Shown piece by piece: positions 52,967 through 62,043 of a stretch of 64,000 nt of DNA. Each line of letters begins with the position of its first letter. Within the stretch, counting starts at the first letter, position 1. Where the stretch lies: NCBI RefSeq assembly GCF_020523825.1, contig NZ_JAJALK010000006.1, positions 248,001 through 312,000 of the forward strand, given 5' to 3'. Source of the stretch: Methylobacterium brachiatum (GTDB lineage: Bacteria > Pseudomonadota > Alphaproteobacteria > Rhizobiales > Beijerinckiaceae). The notes under the pieces were generated by a model that saw only the letters and a list, made by a program, of their open reading frames with translations, had not been told where the DNA came from and ran no database searches. Both the position numbers and the translations under genes were made by a program.

Positions 52967-52983
52967 ATGCTAGCCTTGAGCAT
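52967..52983. promoter_or_regulatory. Second related palindrome ATGCTagccttgAGCAT upstream of nadA
   Basis: Seventeen bases, 5-7-5 inverted repeat sharing half-sites with the palindrome at 52908; its right half TTGAGCAT matches the first one (TTTGAGCAT). Centres are 59 bases apart. Likely a second, upstream operator for the same regulator (inference). Confidence 0.5.
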
Positions 52984-53032
52984 AAATCTTTTGCGACGCG
53001 GTGTTATGCTGCGCCGCCGAAGGGCATGACGC

Positions 53033-53863
53033 TCAGCAGAAGGTCGCGGGATCCGGTCCGATCCGCCCATCCGGCCGGTCGAGGGCGGCGATCTGGGTCA
53101 TCTCGGTGTCGCTGAGGACGAAGTCGAACACCGAGACGTTCTCGACGATGCGCTCGGGCCGGGCGGTCTTCGGGATCGCCACGCAGCCGATCTGCACCTG
53201 CCAGCGCAGCACCACCTGGGCCGGGCTCTTGCCGTGGGCCCTGGCGATGGCGACGATCACCGGATCGTTCAGCTCCTTGCCCTGCCCCAGCGGGCTCCAG
53301 GATTCGGTCACGATGCCGCGACGGGCATCGTCGGCCCGCGGCTCCGCGCGCTGGAACCGCGGATGCAGCTCGATCTGGTTGACGGCAGGCGCGACGCCGG
53401 TCTCGCCGATCAGCGTGGCGATGTGCTCCGGCGTGAAGTTCGAGACGCCGATCGACTTGGCGCGGCCCTCGTCGCGGAGCTCGATCAGCGTCCGCCACGT
53501 ATCCACGAACAGCCGCCGCTGCGGACAGGGCCAGTGGATCAGATAGAGGTCGACATAATCCTGCCCGAGGCGCTTCAGGCTCTCGTCGAAGGCCTTGCGC
53601 GCCGCATCGCGGCCCTGCCGATCATTCCACAGCTTGGTGGTCAGGAAGACATCCGCGCGCGGCACCTGAGCCTCGCGGATCCCCCGCCCGACGCCCTCCT
53701 CGTTGCCGTAGGCGGCGGCGGTGTCGATCAGCCGATACTCGGCCTGAAGCGCATGACCAACGAGCTCGGGCGCCTGCGCGTCCGAAAGCTGCCAGCAGCC
53801 GAAGCCGAGCTGCGGAATGTGGCGCCCGTCGTTCAGGGGCAGGGTCGGGACGGTGACGGCCAT
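53033..53863 (-). CDS. Aldo/keto reductase
   Basis: 276 aa from ATG 53863 (an in-frame ATG five codons upstream lacks a ribosome site). AKR tetrad: Asp and Tyr in DTAAAYGNE (about 45-53), Lys in TTKLWND near 72 and His in YLIHWPCP near 105; the NADPH-binding C-terminal part reads AIPKTARPERIVENVSVFDF. Similar to 2,5-diketo-gluconate reductase (DkgA/B)-type enzymes. It would reduce small aldehydes or ketones; the following aldehyde oxidoreductase operon is divergent. Confidence 0.9.
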   Translation of the reverse strand: MAVTVPTLPLNDGRHIPQLGFGCWQLSDAQAPELVGHALQAEYRLIDTAAAYGNEEGVGRGIREAQVPRADVFLTTKLWNDRQGRDAARKAFDESLKRLGQDYVDLYLIHWPCPQRRLFVDTWRTLIELRDEGRAKSIGVSNFTPEHIATLIGETGVAPAVNQIELHPRFQRAEPRADDARRGIVTESWSPLGQGKELNDPVIVAIARAHGKSPAQVVLRWQVQIGCVAIPKTARPERIVENVSVFDFVLSDTEMTQIAALDRPDGRIGPDPATFC

Positions 53864-54067
53864 ACTGAGAACTCCCAAACGCGTGTTCCAACCGCTTCAC
53901 CTGGATCGGGCCCGGTGATCGACCAGGGCCGGACGTTCGGCCGCGCCAGCGGGGCCGCGATGAACGGGCGCAGTCTGGACCGGATCTAATCCGCAGACGC
54001 TGACGTTGGGACATTGGATTCCAGGCTGCGCCGCGCCGTGAGCGTCGCGCATGGGCGGGATAGCAGC

Positions 54068-54718
54068 ATGACTGACGAGATACCGACGAAGCCGTTCGCC
54101 CTGACGCGGCGCGCCGTCGTGGAAGGTTGCGCGGCCGCCGGCGCGCTCGGCGCCCTCGGCTTGCGCCCGGCCCCCGCCGCGGCGGCCCCCGGCGATCCCG
54201 CCGCGCAGACCATGCCGGTGCGCCTGACGATCAACGGCCAACCGCGTGACCTGATCCTCGACACCCGCACGACCCTCCTGGACGCCCTGCGCGAGCACCT
54301 GGCCCTCACCGGCACCAAGAAGGGCTGCGACCATGGTCAATGCGGTGCCTGCACGGTGCTGGTGGACGGCCGGCGGATCAATTCCTGCCTGACGCTGGCG
54401 GCGATGCACGAGGGCGACGCGATCACGACGATCGAGGGCTTGGCGACCGGCGACACGCTCCATCCAATGCAGGCGGCCTTCATCGAGCATGACGGCTTCC
54501 AATGCGGCTACTGCACACCCGGCCAGATCTGCTCGTCGGTGGGCATGCTGAGCGAGGCCAAGGCCGGATGGCCGAGCGCCGTCACGGAGGACATCGCGTC
54601 ACAGCCCAGCCTCAGCGACGCCGAGATCCGCGAGCGGATGAGCGGCAACATCTGTCGCTGCAGCGCCTACCCGAACATCGTCGCGGCGATCCGCGATACC
54701 GCCGCCAGCAACCTCTGA
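54068..54718 (+). CDS. paoA: Periplasmic aldehyde oxidoreductase, [2Fe-2S] subunit (PaoA-like)
   Basis: 216 aa. A Tat signal ([17 protein letters not shown]) shows export as a folded complex. Ferredoxin-type cluster Cys in [13 protein letters not shown] and the second cluster in [10 protein letters not shown] and [10 protein letters not shown]. It passes electrons from the Mo site to an acceptor. The ATG at 54068 opens directly into the Tat signal; 18 codons of upstream frame are non-coding. The paoABC order follows with gaps of 10 and 21 bases. Confidence 0.9.
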   Translation: MTDEIPTKPFALTRRAVVEGCAAAGALGALGLRPAPAAAAPGDPAAQTMPVRLTINGQPRDLILDTRTTLLDALREHLALTGTKKGCDHGQCGACTVLVDGRRINSCLTLAAMHEGDAITTIEGLATGDTLHPMQAAFIEHDGFQCGYCTPGQICSSVGMLSEAKAGWPSAVTEDIASQPSLSDAEIRERMSGNICRCSAYPNIVAAIRDTAASNL

Positions 54719-54728
54719 GGGGGCGGAC

Positions 54729-55703
54729 ATGAAGGCTTTCACCTACGAGCGTCCCGCCACCGTGCAGGACGCGGCCAAGCTCGCGGCCGAGCGGCCGAAC
54801 GCTAAGTTCATCGCCGGCGGCACCAACCTGCTCGACCTGATGAAGCTCCAGATCGAGACCCCGGCGACGCTGATCGACGTCAACCGGCTGCCGCTCGACA
54901 AGGTCGAGGCGACGCCGGAGGGCGGCCTGCGGATCGGTGCCCTGGTGCGCAACGCGGATCTCGCCGCGGACCCGCGGGTGCGCAAGGATTACGCGGTGCT
55001 GGCGAAGGCCCTGCTCGCGGGGGCCTCCGGCCAGCTGCGCAACAAGGCGACCACCGCCGGTAACCTGCTCCAGCGGACGCGCTGCTACTATTTCTACGAC
55101 ACGGCAATGCCCTGCAACAAACGCGAGCCCGGCTCGGGCTGCTCGGCAATCGGCGGGTTCAACCGGATCATGGCGGTGCTCGGCACGAGCGAGGCCTGCA
55201 TCGCCACCAACCCGTCCGACATGAATGTCGCGATGCGGGCGCTCGACGCCACCGTCGAGACGGTCGATCCGGCCGGGCAGGCGCGGACCATCCCGATGGC
55301 CGACTTCCACCGGCTGCCGGGCGACACGCCGCAGATCGAGACCGACCTGCGCAAGGGCGAGATCATCACCGCGGTGACTCTGCCGAAGCCGGTGGCCGGC
55401 CAGCACATCTACCGCAAGGTCCGCGACCGGGCCTCCTACGCCTTCGCGACCGTGTCGGTGGCCGCAATCATCACCGGCGCCGAAGGCGGCAAGCCTGCCG
55501 CCGCGCGGCTCGCCTTCGGCGGCCTGGCGCACAAGCCCTGGCGCGTGGCCGAGGCCGAGGAGGCGCTGGTGCGGACCGGCTCCGCCGATGCCGCCGCCGA
55601 CGCCGCTCTGAAGGGCGCCCGCGGTTACGGCGCCAACGACTTCAAGATCCCGCTGACGCGGCGGACCCTGCGCGCCGTGATGGCGCAGGCGACCCGCGCG
55701 TAA
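54729..55703 (+). CDS. paoB: Aldehyde oxidoreductase, FAD-binding subunit (PaoB-like)
   Basis: 324 aa, CO-dehydrogenase-type FAD domain. Flavin motifs [11 protein letters not shown] near 29 and [10 protein letters not shown] near 110. Four Cys, 119, 129, 138 and 157 ([28 protein letters not shown]), correspond to the extra [4Fe-4S] cluster found in PaoB but not in standard xanthine dehydrogenases. This supports PaoABC identity over other members. Confidence 0.9.
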   Translation: MKAFTYERPATVQDAAKLAAERPNAKFIAGGTNLLDLMKLQIETPATLIDVNRLPLDKVEATPEGGLRIGALVRNADLAADPRVRKDYAVLAKALLAGASGQLRNKATTAGNLLQRTRCYYFYDTAMPCNKREPGSGCSAIGGFNRIMAVLGTSEACIATNPSDMNVAMRALDATVETVDPAGQARTIPMADFHRLPGDTPQIETDLRKGEIITAVTLPKPVAGQHIYRKVRDRASYAFATVSVAAIITGAEGGKPAAARLAFGGLAHKPWRVAEAEEALVRTGSADAAADAALKGARGYGANDFKIPLTRRTLRAVMAQATRA

Positions 55704-55724
55704 AATCCAGCAAGGACCAATCCC

Positions 55725-57947
55725 ATGGAGATGAACCAGCCGATCGGCCGGACGCCCCTCGACGACCGGCCCGACGGCCTCGTCGGCAAGCCGCTGGACC
55801 GCGTCGAGGGTCCGCTCAAGGTCACCGGGCACGCCCCCTACGCCTACGAGACCCGGGCCCTTAAGAACCCGGCCTACGGCTACATCGTGCCGGCTTCTAT
55901 CGCGGCCGGAACGATCCAGGCCATCGACGCCGAGGCCGCCCGCCGGGCCCCGGGGACGATCCTGGTCCTGACCCACGAGAACGTGCCCGAGCAGGGCGAG
56001 AAGAAGGAGCAGGTCTGGCCGCAGCTCCAGGGCACCGAGATCAAGTTCTACGGTCAGCCCGTGGCCTTCGTGGTCGCCGAGACCTTCGAGCAGGCCCGGG
56101 CCGCCGCGATGCTGGTGAAGGTCCGGTACGACGCGGCCAAGCCCAGGGCGCTGCTGAAGGACAACATTGGGGCGGCCTACGAGCCGAAGCCTATGAATTC
56201 GCCGCCGGATTCCAAGCTCGGCGATTTCGACGCGGCTTTCGCGGCGGCCCCGGTGAAGCTCGACGTGGAGTACACGACGCCGCCGCAGATCCACGCCCAG
56301 ATGGAGCCGCACGCCACGATCGCCTCCTGGGAGGGCGACGGCGTGGTGCTGTACACCTCCAACCAGATGCCGAACCGCGGCCAGAAGGCGCTGGGTTCGG
56401 TGCTCAAGCTGGCCCCCGAGAAGGTCCGGATCGTCAGCCCCTATATCGGCGGCGGCTTCGGGGCTAAGCTGCAGGTCCAGCCGGAGGCGACCCTGGCGAT
56501 CCTGGCTTCCAAGGTCATCCAGCGGCCCGTGAAGGTCGCGCTGACCCGGCAGCAGGAATTCCACGTCGCGACCCACCGCACCGACACGATCCAGCGGATC
56601 CGGCTCGGCGCCGACAAGGACGGAAAGCTCTCGGCGATCAGCCACGAATCGTGGTCCGACACCGCCGAGGGCGACGGCTTCTTCGAGACCTCCGCCAACG
56701 TCACCCGCTCCCTCTACGCGGCGCAGAACCGGGTGACGCGCCACCGGCTCGTCAACCTGAACATGCCGATCGCGTCATCGATGCGCGCGCCGGGCGAGGC
56801 TGTGGGTCAGCTCGCCTTCGAATGCGCCATGGACGAGCTGGCCGAGCACCTGAAGATCGATCCGATTGAGCTGCGGGTGCGCAACGAGCCCGCTGAGGAT
56901 CCCGAGAAGAAGGTGCCGTTCTCCACCCGCCAGCTCGTGCCCTGCATGCGCGAGGGTGCCCGCCTGTTCGGCTGGGACAAGCGGCAGGCGGCGGGCAGCC
57001 GGCGCGAGGGCAATTGGCTCGTCGGCATGGGCATGTCGGCGGCCGCCCGGCTCAACCCGCTGATGCCGTCCGCCGCCAAGGTGCGGCTGGGGCCGGACGG
57101 CGTGCTGGTCGTGCGCATGGCGATGACCGATCCCGGCACCGGCACCTACACGATCCTGACCCAGATCGCCGGCGAGATGCTGGGCCTGCCCCCCGAGCGG
57201 GTGCGGGTCGAGATGGGTGACACCGATTTCCCGTTCGCGGCCGGCTCTGGCGGCTCGTTCGGCGCCGGCTCGTCGGGCTCGGCGCTCTACGTCGCCTGCG
57301 AGAATTTGCGGGAGGCGCTGCTGAAGGCGGGCGATCTCAACCCGGAGGGGGCGACCTTCCGGGACGGGGCCGTGACGTCCGGGAACCGGACCGAAACCCT
57401 GACCGACCTCGCCAAGAACGGCCTGGAGGCGACCGGCGAGATCAAGCCGGGCGAGATGAAGCAGAAATTCTCGCAGTACTCCTACGGCGCTCACTTCGCA
57501 GAAATCGGTGTCGACGCCGATACAGGCGAGATCAGGCTGCGAAGAATGCTGGGCGTTTTCACCGGCGGCCGCATCCTCAACGCGAAGACGGCGCGAAGCC
57601 AGGCGATCGGCGGCATGACCTTCGGCGTCGGTGCGGCGCTGATGGAGGACGCGGTGGTCGATTCCCGCTACAGCTTCTTCGTCAACCACGACATGGCCGA
57701 GTACCATGTGCCGGTCCATGCCGACATTCCGGCGATCGACGCGGTGTTCCTGCCGGAACTCGACGACAAGGCGAACCCGCTCAAGAGCAAGGGTCTCGGC
57801 GAACTCGGCATCTGCGGCGCCGGGGCGGCGCTCGCCAACGCGATCCACAACGCCACCGGCATCCGGATCCGCGAGTACCCGATGACCCTCGACAAGGTGC
57901 TCAAGGGCTTCGAGGAGCAGGAGGGCCAGGCCCAGCGCCGAACCTGA
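55725..57947 (+). CDS. paoC: Aldehyde oxidoreductase, molybdenum-binding subunit (PaoC-like)
   Basis: 740 aa; the molybdenum cofactor-binding catalytic subunit. The moco regions are visible as GGGFGAKLQVQPE near 245, RAPGEAVGQLAFE near 350 and GSGGSFGAGSSGSALY near 505, with the catalytic Glu in KGLGELGICGAGAAL near 690. PaoABC oxidises aromatic and other aldehydes to acids in the periplasm. The dedicated chaperone PaoD (XdhC-like) is not next to it here. Confidence 0.9.
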   Translation: MEMNQPIGRTPLDDRPDGLVGKPLDRVEGPLKVTGHAPYAYETRALKNPAYGYIVPASIAAGTIQAIDAEAARRAPGTILVLTHENVPEQGEKKEQVWPQLQGTEIKFYGQPVAFVVAETFEQARAAAMLVKVRYDAAKPRALLKDNIGAAYEPKPMNSPPDSKLGDFDAAFAAAPVKLDVEYTTPPQIHAQMEPHATIASWEGDGVVLYTSNQMPNRGQKALGSVLKLAPEKVRIVSPYIGGGFGAKLQVQPEATLAILASKVIQRPVKVALTRQQEFHVATHRTDTIQRIRLGADKDGKLSAISHESWSDTAEGDGFFETSANVTRSLYAAQNRVTRHRLVNLNMPIASSMRAPGEAVGQLAFECAMDELAEHLKIDPIELRVRNEPAEDPEKKVPFSTRQLVPCMREGARLFGWDKRQAAGSRREGNWLVGMGMSAAARLNPLMPSAAKVRLGPDGVLVVRMAMTDPGTGTYTILTQIAGEMLGLPPERVRVEMGDTDFPFAAGSGGSFGAGSSGSALYVACENLREALLKAGDLNPEGATFRDGAVTSGNRTETLTDLAKNGLEATGEIKPGEMKQKFSQYSYGAHFAEIGVDADTGEIRLRRMLGVFTGGRILNAKTARSQAIGGMTFGVGAALMEDAVVDSRYSFFVNHDMAEYHVPVHADIPAIDAVFLPELDDKANPLKSKGLGELGICGAGAALANAIHNATGIRIREYPMTLDKVLKGFEEQEGQAQRRT

Positions 57948-58042
57948 CGCGCATCGCATCGGCACCGGCCCCACCCACGGTTGACGGGCGCGGCGCCGAT
58001 GCGGGACACCCGGGCAAAACCCTAGACCACGGGGAACGCCCT

Positions 58043-59584
58043 TTGTCCGACGCCCTCCGGCCCCACGACCGCCACCCGCCGGCCCGCTTCAACGCGGCCC
58101 GGTACTGCCTGGCCGAGAATGCGCGGCTGCGCCCGGACAAGACCGCCCTGGTTCTGGTCGGCGACGGAACCGAGAGCCGGCTCAGCTTCGCCGCGGTCGA
58201 CCGGGCGGTGCGCAGCATCGCGGCGGGCCTGCTCGGCCTCGGGCTGAAGCAAGGCGACCGGGTGATGATCCGGATGGGCAACGAGGCCGATTACGTCCTG
58301 GTCTATTTCGGCGCCCTGGCGGCGGGCCTCGTGGCGCTGCCGTCCTCGCCGCAGCTGACCGAGAGCGAGGCCGCGTTCCTGATGGAGAATTCCGGCGCGG
58401 CGGCGATTGTGGTCGGCGGCGGCTGCACGGTCCCGCCCGAGGCCCTGGGCAACCGGCTCCTGCTCGATGCCGCCGCCATCGCCGCCCTGAAAGCCGGCCC
58501 GGCGCTGCCCGACTACGCCGACACCGCCGCCGACGACCCGGCGATGCTGATCTACACCTCCGGCACCACCAGCCGGCCCAAGGGCGTGCTGCACGCCCAC
58601 CGGGCCGCCTTCGGCCGCTGGCCGATGGTCGCGCACTGGCTCGGGCTCACCGAATCCGACGTGATGCTCCATGCCGGCACCATGAACTGGACCTATACGC
58701 TGGGCGTGGGCTTGAGCGACCCCTGGTCGGTGGGCGCTACCGCCGTGCTCTACAACGGCCCCCGCGACCCCGCGGTCTGGCCGCGCCTGATCGCGGCATA
58801 CGGCGCTACCCTGTTCGCCGCTGTCCCGACCCTCTACCGCCAGATCCTGAAATACGGCGCCCTCGCCCGGCACGACCTGTCGAGCCTGCGCCACGGCTGC
58901 ACCGCGGGGGAGCCCCTGTCGGCGGAGCTGCTGGAGGCCTGGACCCGGGCGACGGCCAAGCCGCTCTACGAGGCGCTCGGGATGAGCGAGATCTCCACCT
59001 ACATCTCCAGCGGCCCGACCATCCCGGTCCGTCCGGGCTCCCCGGGCCGGCCGCAGCCCGGACGGCGCGTGGCGATCCTGCCGGTGGAGGGCGAGCCCGT
59101 GCCGTTGCCCGCCGGCGAGACCGGGCTGCTCGCCGTCCACCGCTCGGAGCCGGCGCTGATGCTCGGCTACTGGAACCGCCCCGACGAGGAGGCCGAGGTG
59201 ATGCGCGGCGACTGGTTCGTCGGCGGCGACCTCGCGCGGCTCGATTCCGACGGCTACGTCTGGTTCGAGGGCCGCAACAACGATCTGATGAAGGCGATGG
59301 GCTACCGGGTCTCGCCGAACGAGGTCGAGGTGGTGCTCTCCGCCCACCCGTCCGTGGCGGAGGTCGGGGTGGCCGAGCTGCCGGTGCGCGCCGACGTCTC
59401 CGTCATCTGCGGCTTCGTCGTGCTCCAGCCCGGCGCCGAGCCCGACGCGGCGGACCTGCTCGCCTGGTGCGAGACCCGGCTCGCCGCCTACAAGCGCCCG
59501 CGGGAGATCCGCTTTCTGGAGGCCCTGCCCCGGACGGCCAACGGCAAGGTGCAGCGCAAGCGTCTGGTTGAGGCTTTGGGGTGA
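58043..59584 (+). CDS. AMP-dependent acyl-CoA synthetase (benzoate/aryl-CoA ligase-like)
   Basis: 513 aa from TTG 58043, chosen because the enzyme's N-terminal part (RFNAARYCLAENARLRPDKTALV) follows directly. Adenylate-forming motifs LIYTSGTTSRPKGV (near 168), the EALGMSEIST segment (near 308), GDLARLDSDGYVWFEG and the catalytic Lys in PRTANGKVQRKRL near 500. The opening resembles benzoate- and 4-hydroxybenzoate-CoA ligases. Lying 95 bases after paoC on the same strand, it could activate the acid made by PaoABC (inference). Confidence 0.85.
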   Translation: MSDALRPHDRHPPARFNAARYCLAENARLRPDKTALVLVGDGTESRLSFAAVDRAVRSIAAGLLGLGLKQGDRVMIRMGNEADYVLVYFGALAAGLVALPSSPQLTESEAAFLMENSGAAAIVVGGGCTVPPEALGNRLLLDAAAIAALKAGPALPDYADTAADDPAMLIYTSGTTSRPKGVLHAHRAAFGRWPMVAHWLGLTESDVMLHAGTMNWTYTLGVGLSDPWSVGATAVLYNGPRDPAVWPRLIAAYGATLFAAVPTLYRQILKYGALARHDLSSLRHGCTAGEPLSAELLEAWTRATAKPLYEALGMSEISTYISSGPTIPVRPGSPGRPQPGRRVAILPVEGEPVPLPAGETGLLAVHRSEPALMLGYWNRPDEEAEVMRGDWFVGGDLARLDSDGYVWFEGRNNDLMKAMGYRVSPNEVEVVLSAHPSVAEVGVAELPVRADVSVICGFVVLQPGAEPDAADLLAWCETRLAAYKRPREIRFLEALPRTANGKVQRKRLVEALG

Positions 59585-59680
59585 GGCCGCATCCTCAATC
59601 TGTAGAGTGAGCGACCGCTCATCGAGACCTGGGACGCTCAGGACGCGGGACGTTGTGCACGGCGCGCAAACATCCAGCCT

Positions 59681-59715
59681 GTCACACCGGGACCGAGGAG
59701 CGGAGCCCGGCATGA
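59681..59715. repeat. Half-copy of family B repeat
   Basis: The string GAGCGGAGCCCGG and flanking GTCA...TGAC resemble the element at 5368-5481. Located between the acyl-CoA ligase and mgtE stops (convergent genes), where it could fold into a small hairpin that ends both transcripts. Confidence 0.5.
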
Positions 59716-59770
59716 CATTGTGGCTTGATCTGCCTGCCCCGCGCTTCCGGGCCCAACGGGAACCGCGCCC

Positions 59771-61141
59771 CTACAGTAGCGTCCCCCGCAGGATCAGCAG
59801 CGCCACCGAAAAATAGATCACCAGCCCTGTGACATCGACCAGGGTCGCCACGAACGGGGCCGAGGCGGTGGCGGGGTCGAAGCCGATCCGCTGGAGGATG
59901 AACGGCAGCATCGAGCCGGCGAGCGAGCCGAACATCACGATGCCGACCAGGGCCGCGCCGACCGTGGCGGCGACCAGCGGCCAGTGCTCGCCGTAATCGT
60001 AGAGGCCGAATTTCTGCCAGGCGACGATCCGGATCACCGCGATGATCCCGAGAATGCTGCCCAGCACGATGCCGGTGGGCAGCTCGCGCAGGGCCACCCG
60101 CCACCAATCGCTCAGACGGATCTGGTGCAGGGCCAGCGCCCGGATCAGCAGCGAGGTCGCCTGCGAGCCGGAATTGCCGCCCGAGCTCATGATCAGCGGG
60201 ATGAACAGGGTCAGGACGATCGCCTTCTCCAGCTCGCCCTCGAACCCCTGCATGGCCGAGGCGGTGAGCATCTCGGACAGGAACAGCGCGCAGAGCCAGC
60301 CGGCGCGCTTCCGGATCATCGTGAAGAAGCCGATATCCATGTAGGGCTCGGGCAGCGCCTCCATGCCGCCGAAGCGCTGCACGTCCTGGGTCTGCTTCTC
60401 GACCATGGCGTCGATCATGTCGTCCACCGTGACGATGCCGATCACGTGGCCGACCGCGTCGACCACCGGCAGCGCCAGCAGGTCGTATTTCGAGATCAGC
60501 CGGGCGGCCTCCTCGCGGCTCGCCGTGGGCGAGACGGCGAGCGGTCGGCGGCCGGGGGCGACGCTGAGCACGTTGTCGTTCGGGTCGCCCGAGATCAGCC
60601 GGCGCAGGGGCACGGCCTTGGTCAGCGCCCGGGTGCGCGGGTCGAGCACGAAGATCGCGTAGATGGTCTCGCGGGTCTTCTCGACGTGGCGGATGTGCTC
60701 CAGCGTCTGGCCCACCGTCCAGGTGCCCGGCACCGTGACGAACTCGGTGGTCATCAGCGAGCCGACCGTCTCCTCGCCGTAGGCCGACAGGCGATCGACC
60801 GCGCCGCGGGTCTCGGCGTCGAGGCGGGCGCGCAGGTCGGACCGGCCGGGCTCCTCGATCTCGCGGAACACGTCCGTGACCCGGTCGGCCGACATGCCCG
60901 AGAGGTAGGCGGCCACCCGGTCGCGCGGCAGCATCTCGATGATGTCGGCCGCGCAGTCGAGTTCCGGCTGGTCGAGCACCTCGATCGCCCGCTCCATCGG
61001 CAGGCCGAGGATGATCGCCGCGGCGACCTCGGGGGCCTCCTCGTTCAGGGCCTCGACGATGTCGGGGGCGCGCTCGTCCGACAGGCGTGCGGCCAGCACG
61101 GACGGGTCGACGCGCGCGTCGATGGGGGCGATCTCGTTCAT
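59771..61141 (-). CDS. mgtE: Magnesium transporter MgtE
   Basis: 456 aa. N-terminal MgtE_N helical domain (about 20-130), paired CBS domains (about 135-260) that sense Mg2+, and five membrane helices at the C-terminus including LFIPLIMSSGGNSGSQATSLLIRALAL, the MgtE family signature. A gated Mg2+ channel of the inner membrane. Upstream is a 425-base gap shared divergently with pqqA. Confidence 0.95.
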   Translation of the reverse strand: MNEIAPIDARVDPSVLAARLSDERAPDIVEALNEEAPEVAAAIILGLPMERAIEVLDQPELDCAADIIEMLPRDRVAAYLSGMSADRVTDVFREIEEPGRSDLRARLDAETRGAVDRLSAYGEETVGSLMTTEFVTVPGTWTVGQTLEHIRHVEKTRETIYAIFVLDPRTRALTKAVPLRRLISGDPNDNVLSVAPGRRPLAVSPTASREEAARLISKYDLLALPVVDAVGHVIGIVTVDDMIDAMVEKQTQDVQRFGGMEALPEPYMDIGFFTMIRKRAGWLCALFLSEMLTASAMQGFEGELEKAIVLTLFIPLIMSSGGNSGSQATSLLIRALALHQIRLSDWWRVALRELPTGIVLGSILGIIAVIRIVAWQKFGLYDYGEHWPLVAATVGAALVGIVMFGSLAGSMLPFILQRIGFDPATASAPFVATLVDVTGLVIYFSVALLILRGTLL

Positions 61142-61566
61142 GGCCTCGCCTCTCGGGTGACGAGACGGCGCGCCGCCGGTCTTGCTGGCTCTCAGGGCCG
61201 CGACCGGTGAGCCACGCCGCTCACCCCGCGGCCGGGCCTCTCAGCGGCTCAGGCGGGATGACGGCGCGTCGCCGGGCACGGCAGGCACGATCGGTCTGGC
61301 ACGTCGCTTCGCTGGTCGATGCTGAAAGGGAGCGCGGCGCCCCCGGATGGACGCCCCGCGCGGCTGCCTCGTGCCCCTGCGGGAAAAATCCGTCAAGCCG
61401 AAACCGGCCCCCATCCCGGGCCTCGTGCACGACGGCGCGGCAGCGTTGCCGGAAGGCCGCGGCCGGACCGGGCGGCGTCCATATGAGAAATATAAGTGTT
61501 GTGCTCGCTTGTATTGCGCCCAAGATATTGCCTATATGATCCTCATCAACAGCGAGGAGAAACGCC
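61142..61566. promoter_or_regulatory. Leader/promoter region of the pqqA pair
   Basis: 425 bases with no gene that can be supported. The last 80 bases are AT-rich (ATATGAGAAATATAAGTG near 61488-61505, then GATATTGCCTATATGAT at 61524-61540), which fits a strong pqqA promoter. A weak -35/-10-like pair is TTGTAT at 61509 and TATATG at 61533. Exact start unknown. Confidence 0.35.
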
Positions 61567-61656
61567 ATGGCTTGGTCTGCCCCGATCGTGTCCGAGATCT
61601 GCGTCGGCATGGAAGTCACGAGCTACGAGTCGGCCGAGATCGACACCTTCAACTAA
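61567..61656 (+). CDS. pqqA: PQQ precursor peptide PqqA, copy 1
   Basis: 29 residues, MAWSAPIVSEICVGMEVTSY then ESAEIDTFN. It contains the cross-linked Glu and Tyr of PqqA in EVTSY (Glu16, Tyr20). PqqE, with PqqD, joins these to start making pyrroloquinoline quinone, the cofactor of methanol dehydrogenase. A GAGGAGA ribosome site lies six bases before the ATG. The gene is too short for standard callers. A second copy follows 79 bases downstream; pqqB to pqqE are not in the window. Confidence 0.95.
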   Translation: MAWSAPIVSEICVGMEVTSYESAEIDTFN

Positions 61657-61735
61657 GTCGACCCCGCCCCGGGTCGCTGAATGATCTGGGGATTGTCGTC
61701 GTCATCGTCCCATCGTTCATTTCCTGGAGGAAAAC

Positions 61736-61825
61736 ATGGCCTGGTCCGCTCCCGTCGTTTCCGAGATCTGCGTCGGCATGGAAGTCACCAGCTACGAGTC
61801 GGCTGAGATCGACACGTTCAACTGA
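61736..61825 (+). CDS. pqqA: PQQ precursor peptide PqqA, copy 2
   Basis: 29 residues, identical to copy 1 except Val7 for Ile7. The two genes differ at ten bases, eight of them silent, plus the stop codon (TGA versus TAA), so they diverged some time ago under strong selection for the peptide. TGGAGGAA is three bases before the ATG. An intrinsic terminator follows 25 bases after the stop, so the pair is a short transcript on its own. Confidence 0.95.
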   Translation: MAWSAPVVSEICVGMEVTSYESAEIDTFN

Positions 61826-61850
61826 GACATCCATCCACCGGATGGTTTCG

Positions 61851-61882
61851 GGCGCCGCTTCACACGAAGCGGCGCCTTTTTT
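61851..61882 (+). terminator. Intrinsic terminator after the pqqA pair
   Basis: Perfect 10-base stem (GGCGCCGCTT / AAGCGGCGCC) with a 6-base loop, followed by TTTTTT. It shows that the pqqA transcript ends before the epimerase gene. Confidence 0.9.
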
Positions 61883-62043
61883 GTGCGCGCTGGCCCGGTG
61901 GACGATCTTGATCACCTGCGCAGGATCGGATTTCTTCGCGCGGTCTCATCCCGGGCGGTCGCTGACGGCGGAAGCCTTGCCGGATGCTTCCACACGTCCC
62001 GGCGATCCCCGACGCGGGAGCGCCGGTCCCCAAGGGTCGGGCC

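Noticed and set aside
61221..61619. 132-residue minus-strand frame covering pqqA copy 1
   Set aside because: It runs antisense through the promoter and first pqqA gene and shows no family.
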